A stretch of DNA of 64,000 bases, taken from positions 1 to 64,000 of the forward strand of contig CAYOAP010000013.1 in the NCBI GenBank assembly GCA_964401995.1, read 5' to 3'. The notes under the pieces were generated by a model. That model had not been told where the DNA came from. It saw only the letters and a list, made by a program, of their open reading frames with translations, and made no database searches. This DNA is from DATCBF01 sp964401995. Its GTDB lineage: Bacteria > Actinomycetota > Thermoleophilia > Solirubrobacterales > 70-9. Shown piece after piece: positions 9,191-21,389 of this stretch. Within the stretch, counting starts at the first letter, position 1. Each line of letters opens with the position of its first letter. A program made the translations under genes and the position numbers.

Positions 9191-9628
9191 CTAAGAGCCG
9201 TTGATGCTGGTGGAGCTTGTGTACTCGAACTCCTCCTCGGCGCCGAAGAGGGTGTCGAGCACCGTCTTGCGGGCATCCTCGCTGAGGACCAGTGCGATCG
9301 CGGCGCCAATCAGGGCGAAGAGGATGACCCGGCCGAGCTTGCCCTTGCGCTTGCGGGGGGCCTTCAGCTGCTCGGAGGCCTCGCGCAGCGACTCGGCCGC
9401 CTCGCGCAGGTCCTTCTGGACCTTCTTGTCGCCGGTCACGGCCTTGACCGGACCCTTGCTGCTGCCGGCCGCCCGCTCGTAGGCGCCACGCGCCGCGTCA
9501 AAGGCATTGCGCAGGCTGTCGCGCAGATCGTCGTCCTCGATCAGGCGCTGCACATAAGGATTCTCACGCGCGCTCGAGTAAAGGTCGGCGGCGCGGTCAG
9601 CGGTCTGAGTTCCCCGTGTTTTGCTCAT
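9191..9628 (-). CDS. small protein with one membrane segment, function unknown
   Basis: 145 residues. The first 100 are charged and helical, probably forming an amphipathic or coiled region (KDLREAAESLREASEQLKAP). A basic cluster KRKGKLGR then precedes a single hydrophobic segment (VILFALIGAAIALVLS, about 104-119) and an acidic tail. The positive-inside rule places the N-terminal part in the cytoplasm. I do not recognise a family. The start ATG 9628 has a weak GAGAGG upstream. It lies between the glycosyltransferase gene and tetR on the same strand, but the gaps (90 and 53 bp) allow separate transcription. Confidence 0.7.
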   Translation of the reverse strand: MSKTRGTQTADRAADLYSSARENPYVQRLIEDDDLRDSLRNAFDAARGAYERAAGSSKGPVKAVTGDKKVQKDLREAAESLREASEQLKAPRKRKGKLGRVILFALIGAAIALVLSEDARKTVLDTLFGAEEEFEYTSSTSINGS

Positions 9629-9718
9629 GCCCTCTCAATTCCCTCGCAGTTCGGCGGTATCGACTCAAGATATACCCAAAACCGCTGCGACTAAGCCAGA
9701 GGGCCTGGAGTGGATGGA

Positions 9719-11260
9719 TTACTGAGGGCCGATGCCGTCCAGCAATACCCCGTTGGTGCGGAAGCCGAGGTCGGCCCCGCGGATCGCGCTCAGAGGCAGC
9801 GGCCTGAGCCCGGGGCCGGTGACTTTGTAGCGCCTGATGTAGAGACGGCCGACCTGTTCATAGGAAGCTTGGCGGAAGCCGGGGCCGAGGACCTTGGCGG
9901 GAACTGGCGGCGCCTTGCCGTCGGAGATGAAGTCGACTTCGCCAACCAGCCAGTCGAGCCCGTCGGAGGGTGAGACCTGAAAGGAGCCAGTCGAGAGGTA
10001 GTAGCGCAGCGAGGCCTCGCCCAGGGTCCAGGTCACCATCGCCCGCGGCGTCGCGGGCTCGCCCAGCTTCGCTGCCACCCCACTCCAGTCGGGCCGCTGC
10101 AGGGCCGGGGAGACGCTCGCCCAGATGCAGAATCCCAGTGAGTAGGCGACCAGCAAGGCGCCGAGCACGGCGCCGGAGCGGCGCGCCCCGCGCAGGCTGA
10201 CCCCGATCGCGACCGCGACCAGCAGCGGGACCAAGGCCGGCAGCAGGTTGCGGGCGAGGACGAAGTCCTTGCTGGGAGAGACCAGGGCGAGGGCGAGCGG
10301 GACCGCGACCGTGACCGCGCCGAGGGCGAGGACGATGCCGGCGCCGCGGCGATCGCGCTTGTCACCACGGGCGAGCAGCAGCGCCAACGCCAGCGCGATC
10401 AGCGCCAGCGGAAAGACGCCGAGCAGCGGCCGCTCGGGGCGGGCGATGATGTCGCCGGTCTCGCCGATCGTGAAAGTGACGGCCGCCGCCCAGAGCCGGT
10501 GCACGAGCGGGAAGTTGCCGATCCACTCGGCATGGCCGATAGACATCTGGTGGACCGCAAGCGGCGCCAGCGCCAAGCCGGAGAGCCCGACGATCCAGAG
10601 CCCGGGCACCGTGGCCTTGCCGCGACGGCGCAGCAGCCAGAGCGCCTCGGCGGCGATCGGGAAGACCGCGAAGTAATGGGTCGCGAGGGCGAGGGCCGAG
10701 ACGACCCCCCAGCCGATGAAGTCGCGGCGGCGGCCGCGGTCGAGCGCGCGCACGAAGTAGAGGGCCGAGAGCGCGGTGAGCAACGCGAACAACGAGTAGG
10801 CGCGGGCCTCCTGCGAGTACCAGAGCAGCATCGGGTTAACGGCGACAAGCGCCGCGGCGGCGATGCCGGCGCGGCGGTCGCGCAGCTCGGCCCCGAGCAG
10901 GAAGGCGACCGGCACCGTCGCCACCCCGGCCGCGGCCGAGATCGAGCGCAGGCCGAACTCGCCGGTCCCGGTCAGCTGGGTCCAGACCCAGGCGAGCGCG
11001 TAGTAGAGCGGCGGCGCCGACTCGCTGAAGCCGACCGCCGACATCGCGTGCCAGAAGCCATCGCGCAGAATCCGGCTGGCGGTGACGATCTCGTCGTGGT
11101 GGTAGGACTGGACGCCGAGGGTGACGAAGCGCAGCGCCGCGGCGACGACGGTCAGCCCGGCGACGATCCAGAAGGTCCGCGAGCGCGAGCGCACGCCCTC
11201 GCGCAGGCCTTCGGCCCATGTCGACAGGCTGCCCCTGCCAAGCGCTCCCGCAGCCTCCAT
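9719..11260 (-). CDS. GT-C membrane glycosyltransferase (GT39/ArnT-like)
   Basis: About 513 residues with roughly ten or more hydrophobic segments. After the first helix comes SYHHDEIVTASR, whose acidic pair matches the catalytic acidic loop of GT-C enzymes, and later LLWYSQEARAY, a motif typical of the ArnT/PMT (glycosyltransferase family 39) group. Such proteins transfer sugars from polyprenyl-phosphate donors outside the membrane. The acceptor is unknown. ATG 11260 is chosen because it lies 4 bases after the lon stop codon; the 32 residues that could be added upstream overlap lon and are low complexity. Probably translationally linked to lon. Confidence 0.85.
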   Translation of the reverse strand: MEAAGALGRGSLSTWAEGLREGVRSRSRTFWIVAGLTVVAAALRFVTLGVQSYHHDEIVTASRILRDGFWHAMSAVGFSESAPPLYYALAWVWTQLTGTGEFGLRSISAAAGVATVPVAFLLGAELRDRRAGIAAAALVAVNPMLLWYSQEARAYSLFALLTALSALYFVRALDRGRRRDFIGWGVVSALALATHYFAVFPIAAEALWLLRRRGKATVPGLWIVGLSGLALAPLAVHQMSIGHAEWIGNFPLVHRLWAAAVTFTIGETGDIIARPERPLLGVFPLALIALALALLLARGDKRDRRGAGIVLALGAVTVAVPLALALVSPSKDFVLARNLLPALVPLLVAVAIGVSLRGARRSGAVLGALLVAYSLGFCIWASVSPALQRPDWSGVAAKLGEPATPRAMVTWTLGEASLRYYLSTGSFQVSPSDGLDWLVGEVDFISDGKAPPVPAKVLGPGFRQASYEQVGRLYIRRYKVTGPGLRPLPLSAIRGADLGFRTNGVLLDGIGPQ

Positions 11261-11264
11261 ACGG

Positions 11265-13648
<2,384 letters not shown>

Positions 13649-13649
<1 letters not shown>

Positions 13650-14092
13650 CAGTCCCGCCCGATCGGAACGCGCCTCGTGGTCTCGGCCGGATCGCGCAAC
13701 GGCAGGTCGATCCGCAGGATCCCATCCTCATAGGTGGCGCTCGCCTGCTCGGCGTCGATGTCGACCTGCAGTTCGACGATGCGCCGAAACGGCCCCGAGG
13801 GAATCTCAACCTGCTGGTAAACCCGCCCCTCGGTCTCCTGCACAGGCCGTTCCCCAACAATCGCCAGCTGTCTGCCACTGACCTCGATCCCAACCTGCGA
13901 AAGCTCTACCCCGGCAAGGTCAACCTTGACAACAGCCCGCTGCGGATCGCCGCAGTAATAGACGTCCACATTCGGGGAGAACCCACTGGTGCGCCGGCTC
14001 ACATAAGTGGCGCGGCCCCAGCTGCCGCCAAGCATCTGGTCCATCTCCCGCCGCATGCGGGCAAAGTTGGCGAAGACGTCGCGGTCGCTCAT
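13649..14092 (-). CDS. small heat-shock protein, Hsp20/alpha-crystallin family
   Basis: 147 residues. An alpha-crystallin domain runs from about residue 40 (SPNVDVYYCGDPQRAVVKVD) to the end, with the family's VSGRQLAIVGERP and EDGILRIDLPL strands. The last closely matches the conserved xGVLxIxxPK-type motif. It binds unfolding proteins independently of ATP. ATG 14092 is chosen because it precedes a normal N-terminal arm; the frame stays open further upstream only through a structured repeat. The first gene of hsp20-lon-GT, with stop/start overlap to lon. The repeat element ends 31 bp from this start, so it may sit in or near the promoter. No CIRCE or HAIR operator was seen. Confidence 0.92.
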
Positions 14093-14123
14093 GGGGGTCA
14101 AAGATAGCCAGGGGGGCTCGGTC

Positions 14124-14542
14124 GCGGGTCCTGTCGTGGGGGTTGGGTGGCCTCGCTTGGGCTGCGATCTGCTCCGGGCGACAGGATGTCTTCGCCTGCA
14201 GGGATAAGCCTTGCCCTTCGCAGACTCCGCCCTGCGCGACACCACCCAACCCCCACGCCACCCGCGAGCGGTCACGCCTGGATAGCAAGTGGCCCCCGAA
14301 GCCACGCGAAAGCTTTCAAGCCGCTTCGAGCTTCAAGCTGGCCGGGAGCTTCAGGCGGCTTCGAAGCTCCAGCCGTTTAGCTCGGGTACGTGGCACGCGC
14401 GGGTGGCGTCGGTGCGGGGGTGGACTCCGCCGCGCGGAGTCTGCTGAGGGCGAGGTCCCTGCCCTATGGGCGCTTCCGGCCCTTCGCCCGAAGCAGATCG
14501 CAGCGCAAGGAGGGTATCCCCGCGGCGGCGTCAGGCCCCGCG
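14124..14542 (+). repeat. composite structured repeat, copy 1 (modules A and D)
   Basis: Two hairpin modules flank a linker. Module A (14124-14265) has arms GTGGGGGTTGGGTGG at 14136-14150 and the exact inverse complement at 14242-14256, plus an outer stem GCGGGT/ACCCGC (14124-14129, 14260-14265). Module D (14398-14542) has arms at 14408-14419 and 14518-14529 (two G-U pairs, one mismatch) and outer stem CGCGGG/CCCGCG. The same arrangement recurs inverted at 33696-34136. Module A and its counterpart differ at only about a dozen positions over 145 bp by eye. Linkers share the exact 15-mers GAAAGCTTTCAAGCC and GCGGCTTCGAAGCTC. No convincing coding sequence was found inside. Confidence 0.8.
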
Positions 14543-14555
14543 CCCGAGCGCCTGG

Positions 14556-14747
14556 CTATGCAGCGCTGGACTGGGCAGCGGCCCAACGAGGCGACCGCAT
14601 TAGAAGCACCGGCTGCCGCGGGGGCACCAGACCCTCGGGCCGGTTGGGCCTGAAGGTCGCGCAGGGCTCGTCGAGATCGAGGGCGCAGAGGAGGTTCTTG
14701 CGGAAGTAACAGTCGTCGCAGGTCGGCGGTTTTGGCTTGCGCGGCAT
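14556..14747 (-). CDS. small four-cysteine protein, function unknown
   Basis: 63 residues from ATG 14747. The sequence begins MPRKPKPPTCDDCYFRKNLL and continues CALDLDEPCATFRPNRP; cysteines are spaced C-x2-C-x7-C-x7-C, suggesting a small metal-binding or iron-sulfur fold. The basic start and the acidic and aromatic content look like a real protein, unlike neighbouring spurious frames. It lies between the repeat element and the divergent fatty acid hydroxylase gene. A longer frame to 14909 exists but its N terminus overlaps the opposite gene's leader and looks random. I do not assign a function. Confidence 0.45.
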   Translation of the reverse strand: MPRKPKPPTCDDCYFRKNLLCALDLDEPCATFRPNRPEGLVPPRQPVLLMRSPRWAAAQSSAA

Positions 14748-14887
14748 GCGGGGGCATAGTGGCAGCGCGACGAGGGTTTCGTGCGTGCATTTCCGCAAAT
14801 CGCAACCTCTTTGACACAGTCCTGTCACAACTTTCCCTGCGTCTTGCGGAGAGCCGGGCCCCACCGTCGCTACCATTCGCCCAGCGC

Positions 14888-15514
14888 ATGGAAGCCCCCG
14901 ACCGCACAAGCAAGCTCGCGGCCTCCCCGCAGCTGTTCGAGAGCGAATTCCTCAACTTCTTCTCGCGGGTCCATCCCGCCGTTCCCGCCGTCATTTTCGT
15001 GCCGGTGATCGTGGCGATGGAGTGGCTGGGAATCGACCGCGGCTACGCGGCCTGGCAGGCAGCGCTGCTGAGCCTGGGCGGGATCGGCATCTGGACCCTG
15101 ACCGAGTACTGGCTGCACCGGCTCTTCTTCCACTGGGAGCCCGACAACGCCTTCGGGCGGCGTATGCATTTCATCATCCACGGCATCCACCACGACCACC
15201 CCAACGACAAGATGCGCCTGGTGATGCCACCGGCCGTCTCGATCCCGCTGTCCGCACTCTTCCTCTTCGGATTCACCCTGCTGTTCGGAACCCCGGCCGC
15301 GTTCCCCCTCTTCGGCGGCTTCATTGCCGGCTACCTCTTCTACGACTACACGCATTACTACGTGCACCATTTTGTGCCGAAGTCCGACTTCGGCAAACGA
15401 CTGCGCGAGCAGCACATGCGCCACCACTTTCAGGATCACCGCTACGGATACGGCGTCTCCTCACCGATCTGGGACGTCGTCTTCAGGACCCTGCCGCGCA
15501 AGCGCTCCAACTGA
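14888..15514 (+). CDS. fatty acid hydroxylase / sterol desaturase family membrane protein
   Basis: 208 residues with about four membrane helices and the histidine clusters of the diiron fatty acid hydroxylase superfamily: HRLFFH, HGIHHDHP, HYYVHH and HMRHHF. The order and short loop lengths resemble the fatty acid 2-hydroxylase (FAH1/Scs7) group without its cytochrome b5 domain. The expected reaction is O2-dependent hydroxylation of an acyl chain at the membrane; the electron donor is not encoded nearby. ATG 14888 begins the natural N terminus; an in-frame extension to 14732 is arginine-rich noise. No promoter assignment made. Confidence 0.85.
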   Translation: MEAPDRTSKLAASPQLFESEFLNFFSRVHPAVPAVIFVPVIVAMEWLGIDRGYAAWQAALLSLGGIGIWTLTEYWLHRLFFHWEPDNAFGRRMHFIIHGIHHDHPNDKMRLVMPPAVSIPLSALFLFGFTLLFGTPAAFPLFGGFIAGYLFYDYTHYYVHHFVPKSDFGKRLREQHMRHHFQDHRYGYGVSSPIWDVVFRTLPRKRSN

Positions 15515-15552
15515 CTCTGGGGCAACGGCCTCACCTCGTGTACCCATTTGTA

Positions 15553-15572
15553 TAAGAACGAAACAGTTCTTA
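15553..15572. promoter_or_regulatory. dyad in AT-rich leader before the small DNA-binding protein gene
   Basis: TAAGAAC (15553-15559) and GTTCTTA (15566-15572) form a perfect 7-bp inverted repeat with a 6-base gap. They sit in a conspicuously AT-rich 180-bp gap which also holds TTGACT at 15608 and short direct repeats (ACTGTCACTGTCACTGT). It could be an operator for the downstream gene or the upstream terminator. Confidence 0.35.
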
Positions 15573-15697
15573 CAATTATTGTCCAAGTGGGGTTTTTGCG
15601 CCGTCAATTTTGACTAAATTTAACTGTCACTGTCACTGTGACTCTGCGACACTGCCGCCACTAGTCACTCTTAGTCTTATTGATGGAAAGGAAACAC

Positions 15698-16087
15698 ATG
15701 CCCAGCAATTCCAACGTTCTTGATGAGGCTCGCTCGCTGGTGAAGAAGCGCCTCGCCGAGCTTGATGACGAGCGCAAGCGCCTTGAGCGTGCCCTCGCCG
15801 ACCTCGGCGGCGGCGACGCCCCCGCCCGTCGCCCCGGCCGCCCGCGTGGCGCCACTTCAACCGCAGCCGCTGCCCCCTCGGGCACCCCGAAACGGCGCCG
15901 CAAACGCCGTGGCGGCACCCGTGCCGACCAGGCAGTCGCTCTGGTCGAGGCAAACCCGGGCATCAACGCCTCGGACATCGCCAAGCAGTTGAAGATCAAG
16001 CCCAACTACCTCTACCGCGTTCTCGGCGACCTCGAGAAAGAGGGACGGGTCAAGAAGCAGGGCCGGCAGTACCACGCCGGCAGCTGA
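15698..16087 (+). CDS. small winged-helix-like DNA-binding protein with basic linker
   Basis: 129 residues. N-terminal heptad-like helix (LDEARSLVKKRLAELDDERK), then an Ala/Pro/Arg-rich linker with an AT-hook-like RRPGRPRG and a lysine/arginine cluster (KRRRKRRGG). The C-terminal winged helix is NPGINASDIAKQLKIKPNYL followed by YRVLGDLEKEGRVKKQGRQY. This combination suggests a nucleoid-associated protein or abundant regulator. ATG 15698 is chosen over the ATGs 15-18 bp upstream because AAAGGA lies at proper distance. A strong bidirectional terminator follows. The exact family is uncertain. Confidence 0.8.
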   Translation: MPSNSNVLDEARSLVKKRLAELDDERKRLERALADLGGGDAPARRPGRPRGATSTAAAAPSGTPKRRRKRRGGTRADQAVALVEANPGINASDIAKQLKIKPNYLYRVLGDLEKEGRVKKQGRQYHAGS

Positions 16088-16103
16088 GTTAAAGCCTCAG
16101 GGT

Positions 16104-16140
16104 TAAAAAAAGGCCGGCCCAATTGGGCCGGCCTTTTTTA
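16104..16140. terminator. bidirectional rho-independent terminator
   Basis: A perfect 24-bp palindrome (arms 16111-16122 and 16123-16134, AGGCCGGCCCAA and its complement) flanked by an A-run on the left and a T-run on the right. It serves both the upstream plus-strand gene and the convergent mdh. Confidence 0.93.
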
Positions 16141-16155
16141 ATCTCAATTCGGGGC

Positions 16156-17142
16156 TTAGAGCAAGCCGAGCTGACTGACAGCGTCGCGCTCCTCGCGAAG
16201 CTCGGCAGCGCTGGCGTCGATCCGGGCGCGTGAGAACTCCGACACCTCTAGCCCCTCGACAATCGACCACTCCCCACCCGAACAGGCGCAGGGGAAACCG
16301 GCGACGATCCCCTCCTCGACACCGTAAGAGCCATCGGCTGGCACACCCATCGAGACCCAGTCCCCGGGGGCTGTGCCCAGCACCCAGTCGTGGACATGAT
16401 CGATCGCTGCGTTTGCGGCCGACGCAGCGCTGGAAGCCCCACGCGCCTCGATGATCGCGGCGCCGCGTTTGGCCACCCGCGGGATGAACTCATCGGCGAT
16501 CCAGGCTTCGTCGTCGACCGCGTCCCAGCCACTCTGGCCGCCGACCTTGGCGTTGACGACGTCGGGGTACTGGGTGGTCGAGTGGTTTCCCCAGACGGTC
16601 ATGTTGGTGACGTCGGAGACCTGCTTGCCGAGCTTGTTGGCGAGCTGGGCGACGGCACGGTTGTGGTCGAGGCGCATCATCGCGGTGAAACGCTCACGGG
16701 GCACGTCGCCCGCGTTCGACATCGCGATCAAGCAGTTGGTGTTGGCCGGGTTGCCGACCACCAGGACCCTGATGTCGTCGGCGGCGCCGGCGGCGATCGC
16801 TTCGCCCTGGGGCTTGAAGATGCCGCCGTTGGCGGCGAGCAGATCAGAGCGCTCCATGCCGGGGCCGCGGGGGCGGGCGCCGACCAGGAGGCCGACGTTG
16901 CAGCCATCGAAAGCCTGCTTGGGATCGTCGTGGATATCGATCTTGCGCAGCAGCGGGAAGGCGCAGTCGTCCAACTCCATCGCGGTTCCCTCAGCCGCCT
17001 TGACCGCATCGGGAATCTCCAGCAGGCTCAGCTCGACTGGTGTGTCGGGGCCGAGCATCTGGCCGCTGGCAATCCGGAACAGCAGGGCGTAGCCGATCTG
17101 CCCGGCGGCGCCTGTGACGGTGACCTTGACGGGAGTGCTCAC
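16156..17142 (-). CDS. mdh: malate dehydrogenase
   Basis: 328 residues. NAD-binding motif TGAAGQIGYALLFRIA at the N terminus; substrate-binding arginines in GARPRGPGMER; NPANTN; the catalytic relay in RLDHNRA (Asp) and WGNHSTTQYPD (His). This is the cytosolic-type, roughly 328-residue MDH common in actinobacteria. It interconverts malate and oxaloacetate in the TCA cycle. The isocitrate dehydrogenase gene lies 37 bp upstream on the same strand, so icd-mdh is probably one operon ending at the bidirectional terminator. Sequence is unremarkable and intact. Confidence 0.97.
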   Translation of the reverse strand: MSTPVKVTVTGAAGQIGYALLFRIASGQMLGPDTPVELSLLEIPDAVKAAEGTAMELDDCAFPLLRKIDIHDDPKQAFDGCNVGLLVGARPRGPGMERSDLLAANGGIFKPQGEAIAAGAADDIRVLVVGNPANTNCLIAMSNAGDVPRERFTAMMRLDHNRAVAQLANKLGKQVSDVTNMTVWGNHSTTQYPDVVNAKVGGQSGWDAVDDEAWIADEFIPRVAKRGAAIIEARGASSAASAANAAIDHVHDWVLGTAPGDWVSMGVPADGSYGVEEGIVAGFPCACSGGEWSIVEGLEVSEFSRARIDASAAELREERDAVSQLGLL

Positions 17143-17179
17143 GGAATCGTCTCTCCTATGAATCGTGGGGTTTTGGGAC

Positions 17180-18394
17180 CTACGCCATCGCCTGCTGGAG
17201 GTTCTCGTCGATCGAAGCCAGGAACTCCTGTGTGGTCTGGAACTCCTGGCCCTCGCCGACGAGCAGCGCGAGGTCCTTGGTCATCTTGCCGCTCTCGACC
17301 GTCTCTATACAGACGCGCTCGAGGGTCTCCGCGAAGCGGGAGACCTCGGGCGTGTCATCGAGCCTGCCGCGGGCTGCAAGCCCCCGGGTCCAGGCAAAGA
17401 TCGAGGCGATCGGATTGGTTGAAGTCGGTTTGCCCTGCTGGTGCTGGCGGTAATGGCGAGTAACGGTGCCGTGCGCCGCCTCGGCCTCGACGGTCTTGCC
17501 GTCGGGTGTCATCAGGACGCTGGTCATCAGGCCGAGTGAGCCAAAGCCCTGGGCGACGGTGTCGGACTGAACGTCGCCGTCGTAGTTTTTACAGGCCCAG
17601 ACATAGCCCCCCTCCCACTTCATCGCCGCCGCCACCATGTCATCGATCAGGCGGTGTTCGTAGGTGAGGCCGGCGACCTCGAACTCGGCTTTGAACTCAG
17701 TTTCGTACACCTCGGCGAAGAGGTCCTTGAAACGCCCGTCATAGCGCTTGAGGATGGTGTTCTTGGTCGAGAGGTAGACCGGGAAGCCACGGTTCAGCCC
17801 GTAACGCATCGAGGCCCGGGCGAAGTCGCGGATCGAGTCGTCGAGGTTGTACATCGCCATTGCGATGCCACCGCCGGGGAAGTCGTAGACATCGAGCTCG
17901 ACCGGCTCGGCGCCGTCTTTGGGCGTGTAGGTGAGGGTCAGCGTGCCCTCGCCGGGAACAACCATGTCCGTTGCCCGGTACTGATCGCCGAAAGCGTGGC
18001 GGCCGATCACGATCGGCTGCGTCCAGCCCGGCACCAGCCGCGGCACGTTGGAGATCACGATCGGCTCGCGGAAGATGACGCCGCCGAGAATGTTGCGGAT
18101 CGTCCCGTTCGGAGAGCGGTACATGTCGTGCAGGCCGAACTCCTCGACCCGGGCCTCGTCGGGGGTGATGGTCGCGCACTTGACCCCGACCCCGAACTGC
18201 TTGATCGCGTTGGCCGCATCGACCGTGATCTGGTCCCGGGTCGCGTCGCGCGACTCGATCCCAAGATCGAAGTAGTTCAGCTCAAGATCGAGGTAGGGCA
18301 GGATCAGCTGCTCTTTGATGAAGGACCAGATGATCCGGGTCATCTCGTCGCCGTCGAGCTCGACCACTGGGTTCTTGACTGGGATCTTCGGCAC
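17180..18394 (-). CDS. icd: isocitrate dehydrogenase, NADP-dependent
   Basis: 404 residues. The N terminus VKNPVVELDGDEMTRIIW and later YRSPNGTIRNILGGVIFREP are diagnostic of the homodimeric subfamily II, eukaryote-like NADP enzyme. Also visible are KYDG-type metal/substrate motifs (LKRYDGRFKD), the Asp ligand region HRLIDDMVAAAMKWEGGYVW and EAAHGTVTRHYR, the coenzyme-binding stretch. Converts isocitrate to 2-oxoglutarate with NADPH formation. Start ATG 18394. Followed by mdh after 37 bp. Two consecutive TCA enzymes here plus succinate dehydrogenase 3 kb away make this a loosely clustered TCA region. Confidence 0.96.
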   Translation of the reverse strand: MPKIPVKNPVVELDGDEMTRIIWSFIKEQLILPYLDLELNYFDLGIESRDATRDQITVDAANAIKQFGVGVKCATITPDEARVEEFGLHDMYRSPNGTIRNILGGVIFREPIVISNVPRLVPGWTQPIVIGRHAFGDQYRATDMVVPGEGTLTLTYTPKDGAEPVELDVYDFPGGGIAMAMYNLDDSIRDFARASMRYGLNRGFPVYLSTKNTILKRYDGRFKDLFAEVYETEFKAEFEVAGLTYEHRLIDDMVAAAMKWEGGYVWACKNYDGDVQSDTVAQGFGSLGLMTSVLMTPDGKTVEAEAAHGTVTRHYRQHQQGKPTSTNPIASIFAWTRGLAARGRLDDTPEVSRFAETLERVCIETVESGKMTKDLALLVGEGQEFQTTQEFLASIDENLQQAMA

Positions 18395-18472
18395 GGCGCG
18401 GCGATGCTACCGGCCCGGGCATGTCGGTCGCGGAGCCGCCCGGAATGCGCCCCAGGTGGCACAATCGAGGAG

Positions 18473-20140
<1,668 letters not shown>

Positions 20141-20144
20141 CTTC

Positions 20145-21320
20145 CTAGCCGCGAGTGCCTGCGGTCGCGTCGCGCAACGCCCGGCCAACCTGCTCGACCG
20201 TGATCACACCCGAAAGCTTGCCCTCCGCATCGACGGCCATCAGCGCCCCGAAGCGGCGCAGGTTCTGGTTGCTGAGCAGCGAGTCGAGCGGCGTGTCCTC
20301 GTCGATGTAGAGGGCGCCCTCGTCCTTGCCGAGCAGTTCGGAGACAAGCGAGGTGGCGCGTGAGACCTCGGGCACCTCATCGGCTCTGTCCCTTTCGAGC
20401 AGGCCGAGAAAGTGGTGGGCGGCATCGACGACCGGGAACCAGGGCCAGCGGTAGCGCAGGAAATACTCGTCCAGCGCCTGCTCGACGCTGAGCTCGCCGG
20501 GGATCGCGACCGGTTCACGGTCCATCACGTCGGCCACGGTGACGTCGCCGATCCGGGTCGAGATCGCTGTCTGCGCCGAGGCCGCTTTCGCCGAGCCGTT
20601 GATGATCATCCCGATGAAGCCGAGCCAGATGCCGCCGAAGAGTTCACCGGAGACAACCAGGAGCAGCCCCAGGCCGATGAAGATGTAGCCGAAGATGCGG
20701 CCCAGGCCGGCGGCGAAACGGGTTGCCGAGGTGCGGTCGCCGCTGCGCTTCCAGGCGATCGCCCGTGCGATCCGGCCGCCGTCCATCGGAAAGGCCGGCA
20801 GCAGGTTGAAGACGAGGACCAGCAGGTTGATCGAGGCCAGCCAGCCGATCAGGGCCAGCGGCCCGGAGATGCCCGAGTGCGTCTGCAGCAGCATCGCGTC
20901 CTTGAGCTCGTTGGCGCCGCCCGCCGCGAGACTCGCCACCGACAGAGCGACGACGATCGCCAAGGTCACCAGCGGGCCCGCGACCGCCACCTTGAACTCG
21001 GTGCCCGGGCCGTCGGCTTCACGGTCCATCCTCGCCATGCCGCCGAAGATCCAGAGCTGGATGCTGGAGATGCCGATCCCGTTGCGCTGGGCGACGATCG
21101 CGTGGCCGAACTCGTGGAGCACGATCGAGGCGAAGAAACCGAAGGTGGCGATCAGGGCGAGCACGAACGGTTCCGTGGCCGTGCTCGACTCCCCCAGCAC
21201 GTTGCCGAAGAACTGCGTGTTCCAGAGGATCAGCAGGAAGAGGATCAGAAACCACGACCAGTCGACGGCAACGCGAATCCCGCGGAAGTGGAAAAGGGTG
21301 ATCGAGCCGCCGCCAAACAT
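20145..21320 (-). CDS. site-2 protease-type M50 metallopeptidase with CBS domains
   Basis: 391 residues. The zinc-binding HEFGH (69-73) lies in a membrane helix and the third ligand is D180 in NLLPAFPMDGGRIARA, as in site-2 intramembrane proteases. About six hydrophobic segments precede a cytoplasmic tail (about 255-391) with two CBS repeats (VADVMDREPVAIPGELSVEQ and TPLDSLLSNQNLRRFGALMA). CBS pairs usually bind adenine nucleotides and may gate activity. Likely cleaves a membrane-bound regulator such as an anti-sigma factor; the substrate is unknown. Start ATG 21320 is divergent from sdhA with a 69-bp gap. Confidence 0.92.
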   Translation of the reverse strand: MFGGGSITLFHFRGIRVAVDWSWFLILFLLILWNTQFFGNVLGESSTATEPFVLALIATFGFFASIVLHEFGHAIVAQRNGIGISSIQLWIFGGMARMDREADGPGTEFKVAVAGPLVTLAIVVALSVASLAAGGANELKDAMLLQTHSGISGPLALIGWLASINLLVLVFNLLPAFPMDGGRIARAIAWKRSGDRTSATRFAAGLGRIFGYIFIGLGLLLVVSGELFGGIWLGFIGMIINGSAKAASAQTAISTRIGDVTVADVMDREPVAIPGELSVEQALDEYFLRYRWPWFPVVDAAHHFLGLLERDRADEVPEVSRATSLVSELLGKDEGALYIDEDTPLDSLLSNQNLRRFGALMAVDAEGKLSGVITVEQVGRALRDATAGTRG

Positions 21321-21389
21321 TCCCCAATGGTAAGCGGCCGGCTAAATCCGACTGCGCCGTCGGATTTCCGGTCTATAGCATCCGCGCTC

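Noticed and set aside
14143..14709. Open frames through the composite repeat region
   Set aside because: Repeat sequence read as protein; both copies give similar Pro/Arg-rich peptides in several frames, as expected from a noncoding repeat.
17654..18472. In-frame extension upstream of the AidB-like gene
   Set aside because: Antisense to icd and lacks protein character; the ATG at 18473 fits the family start.
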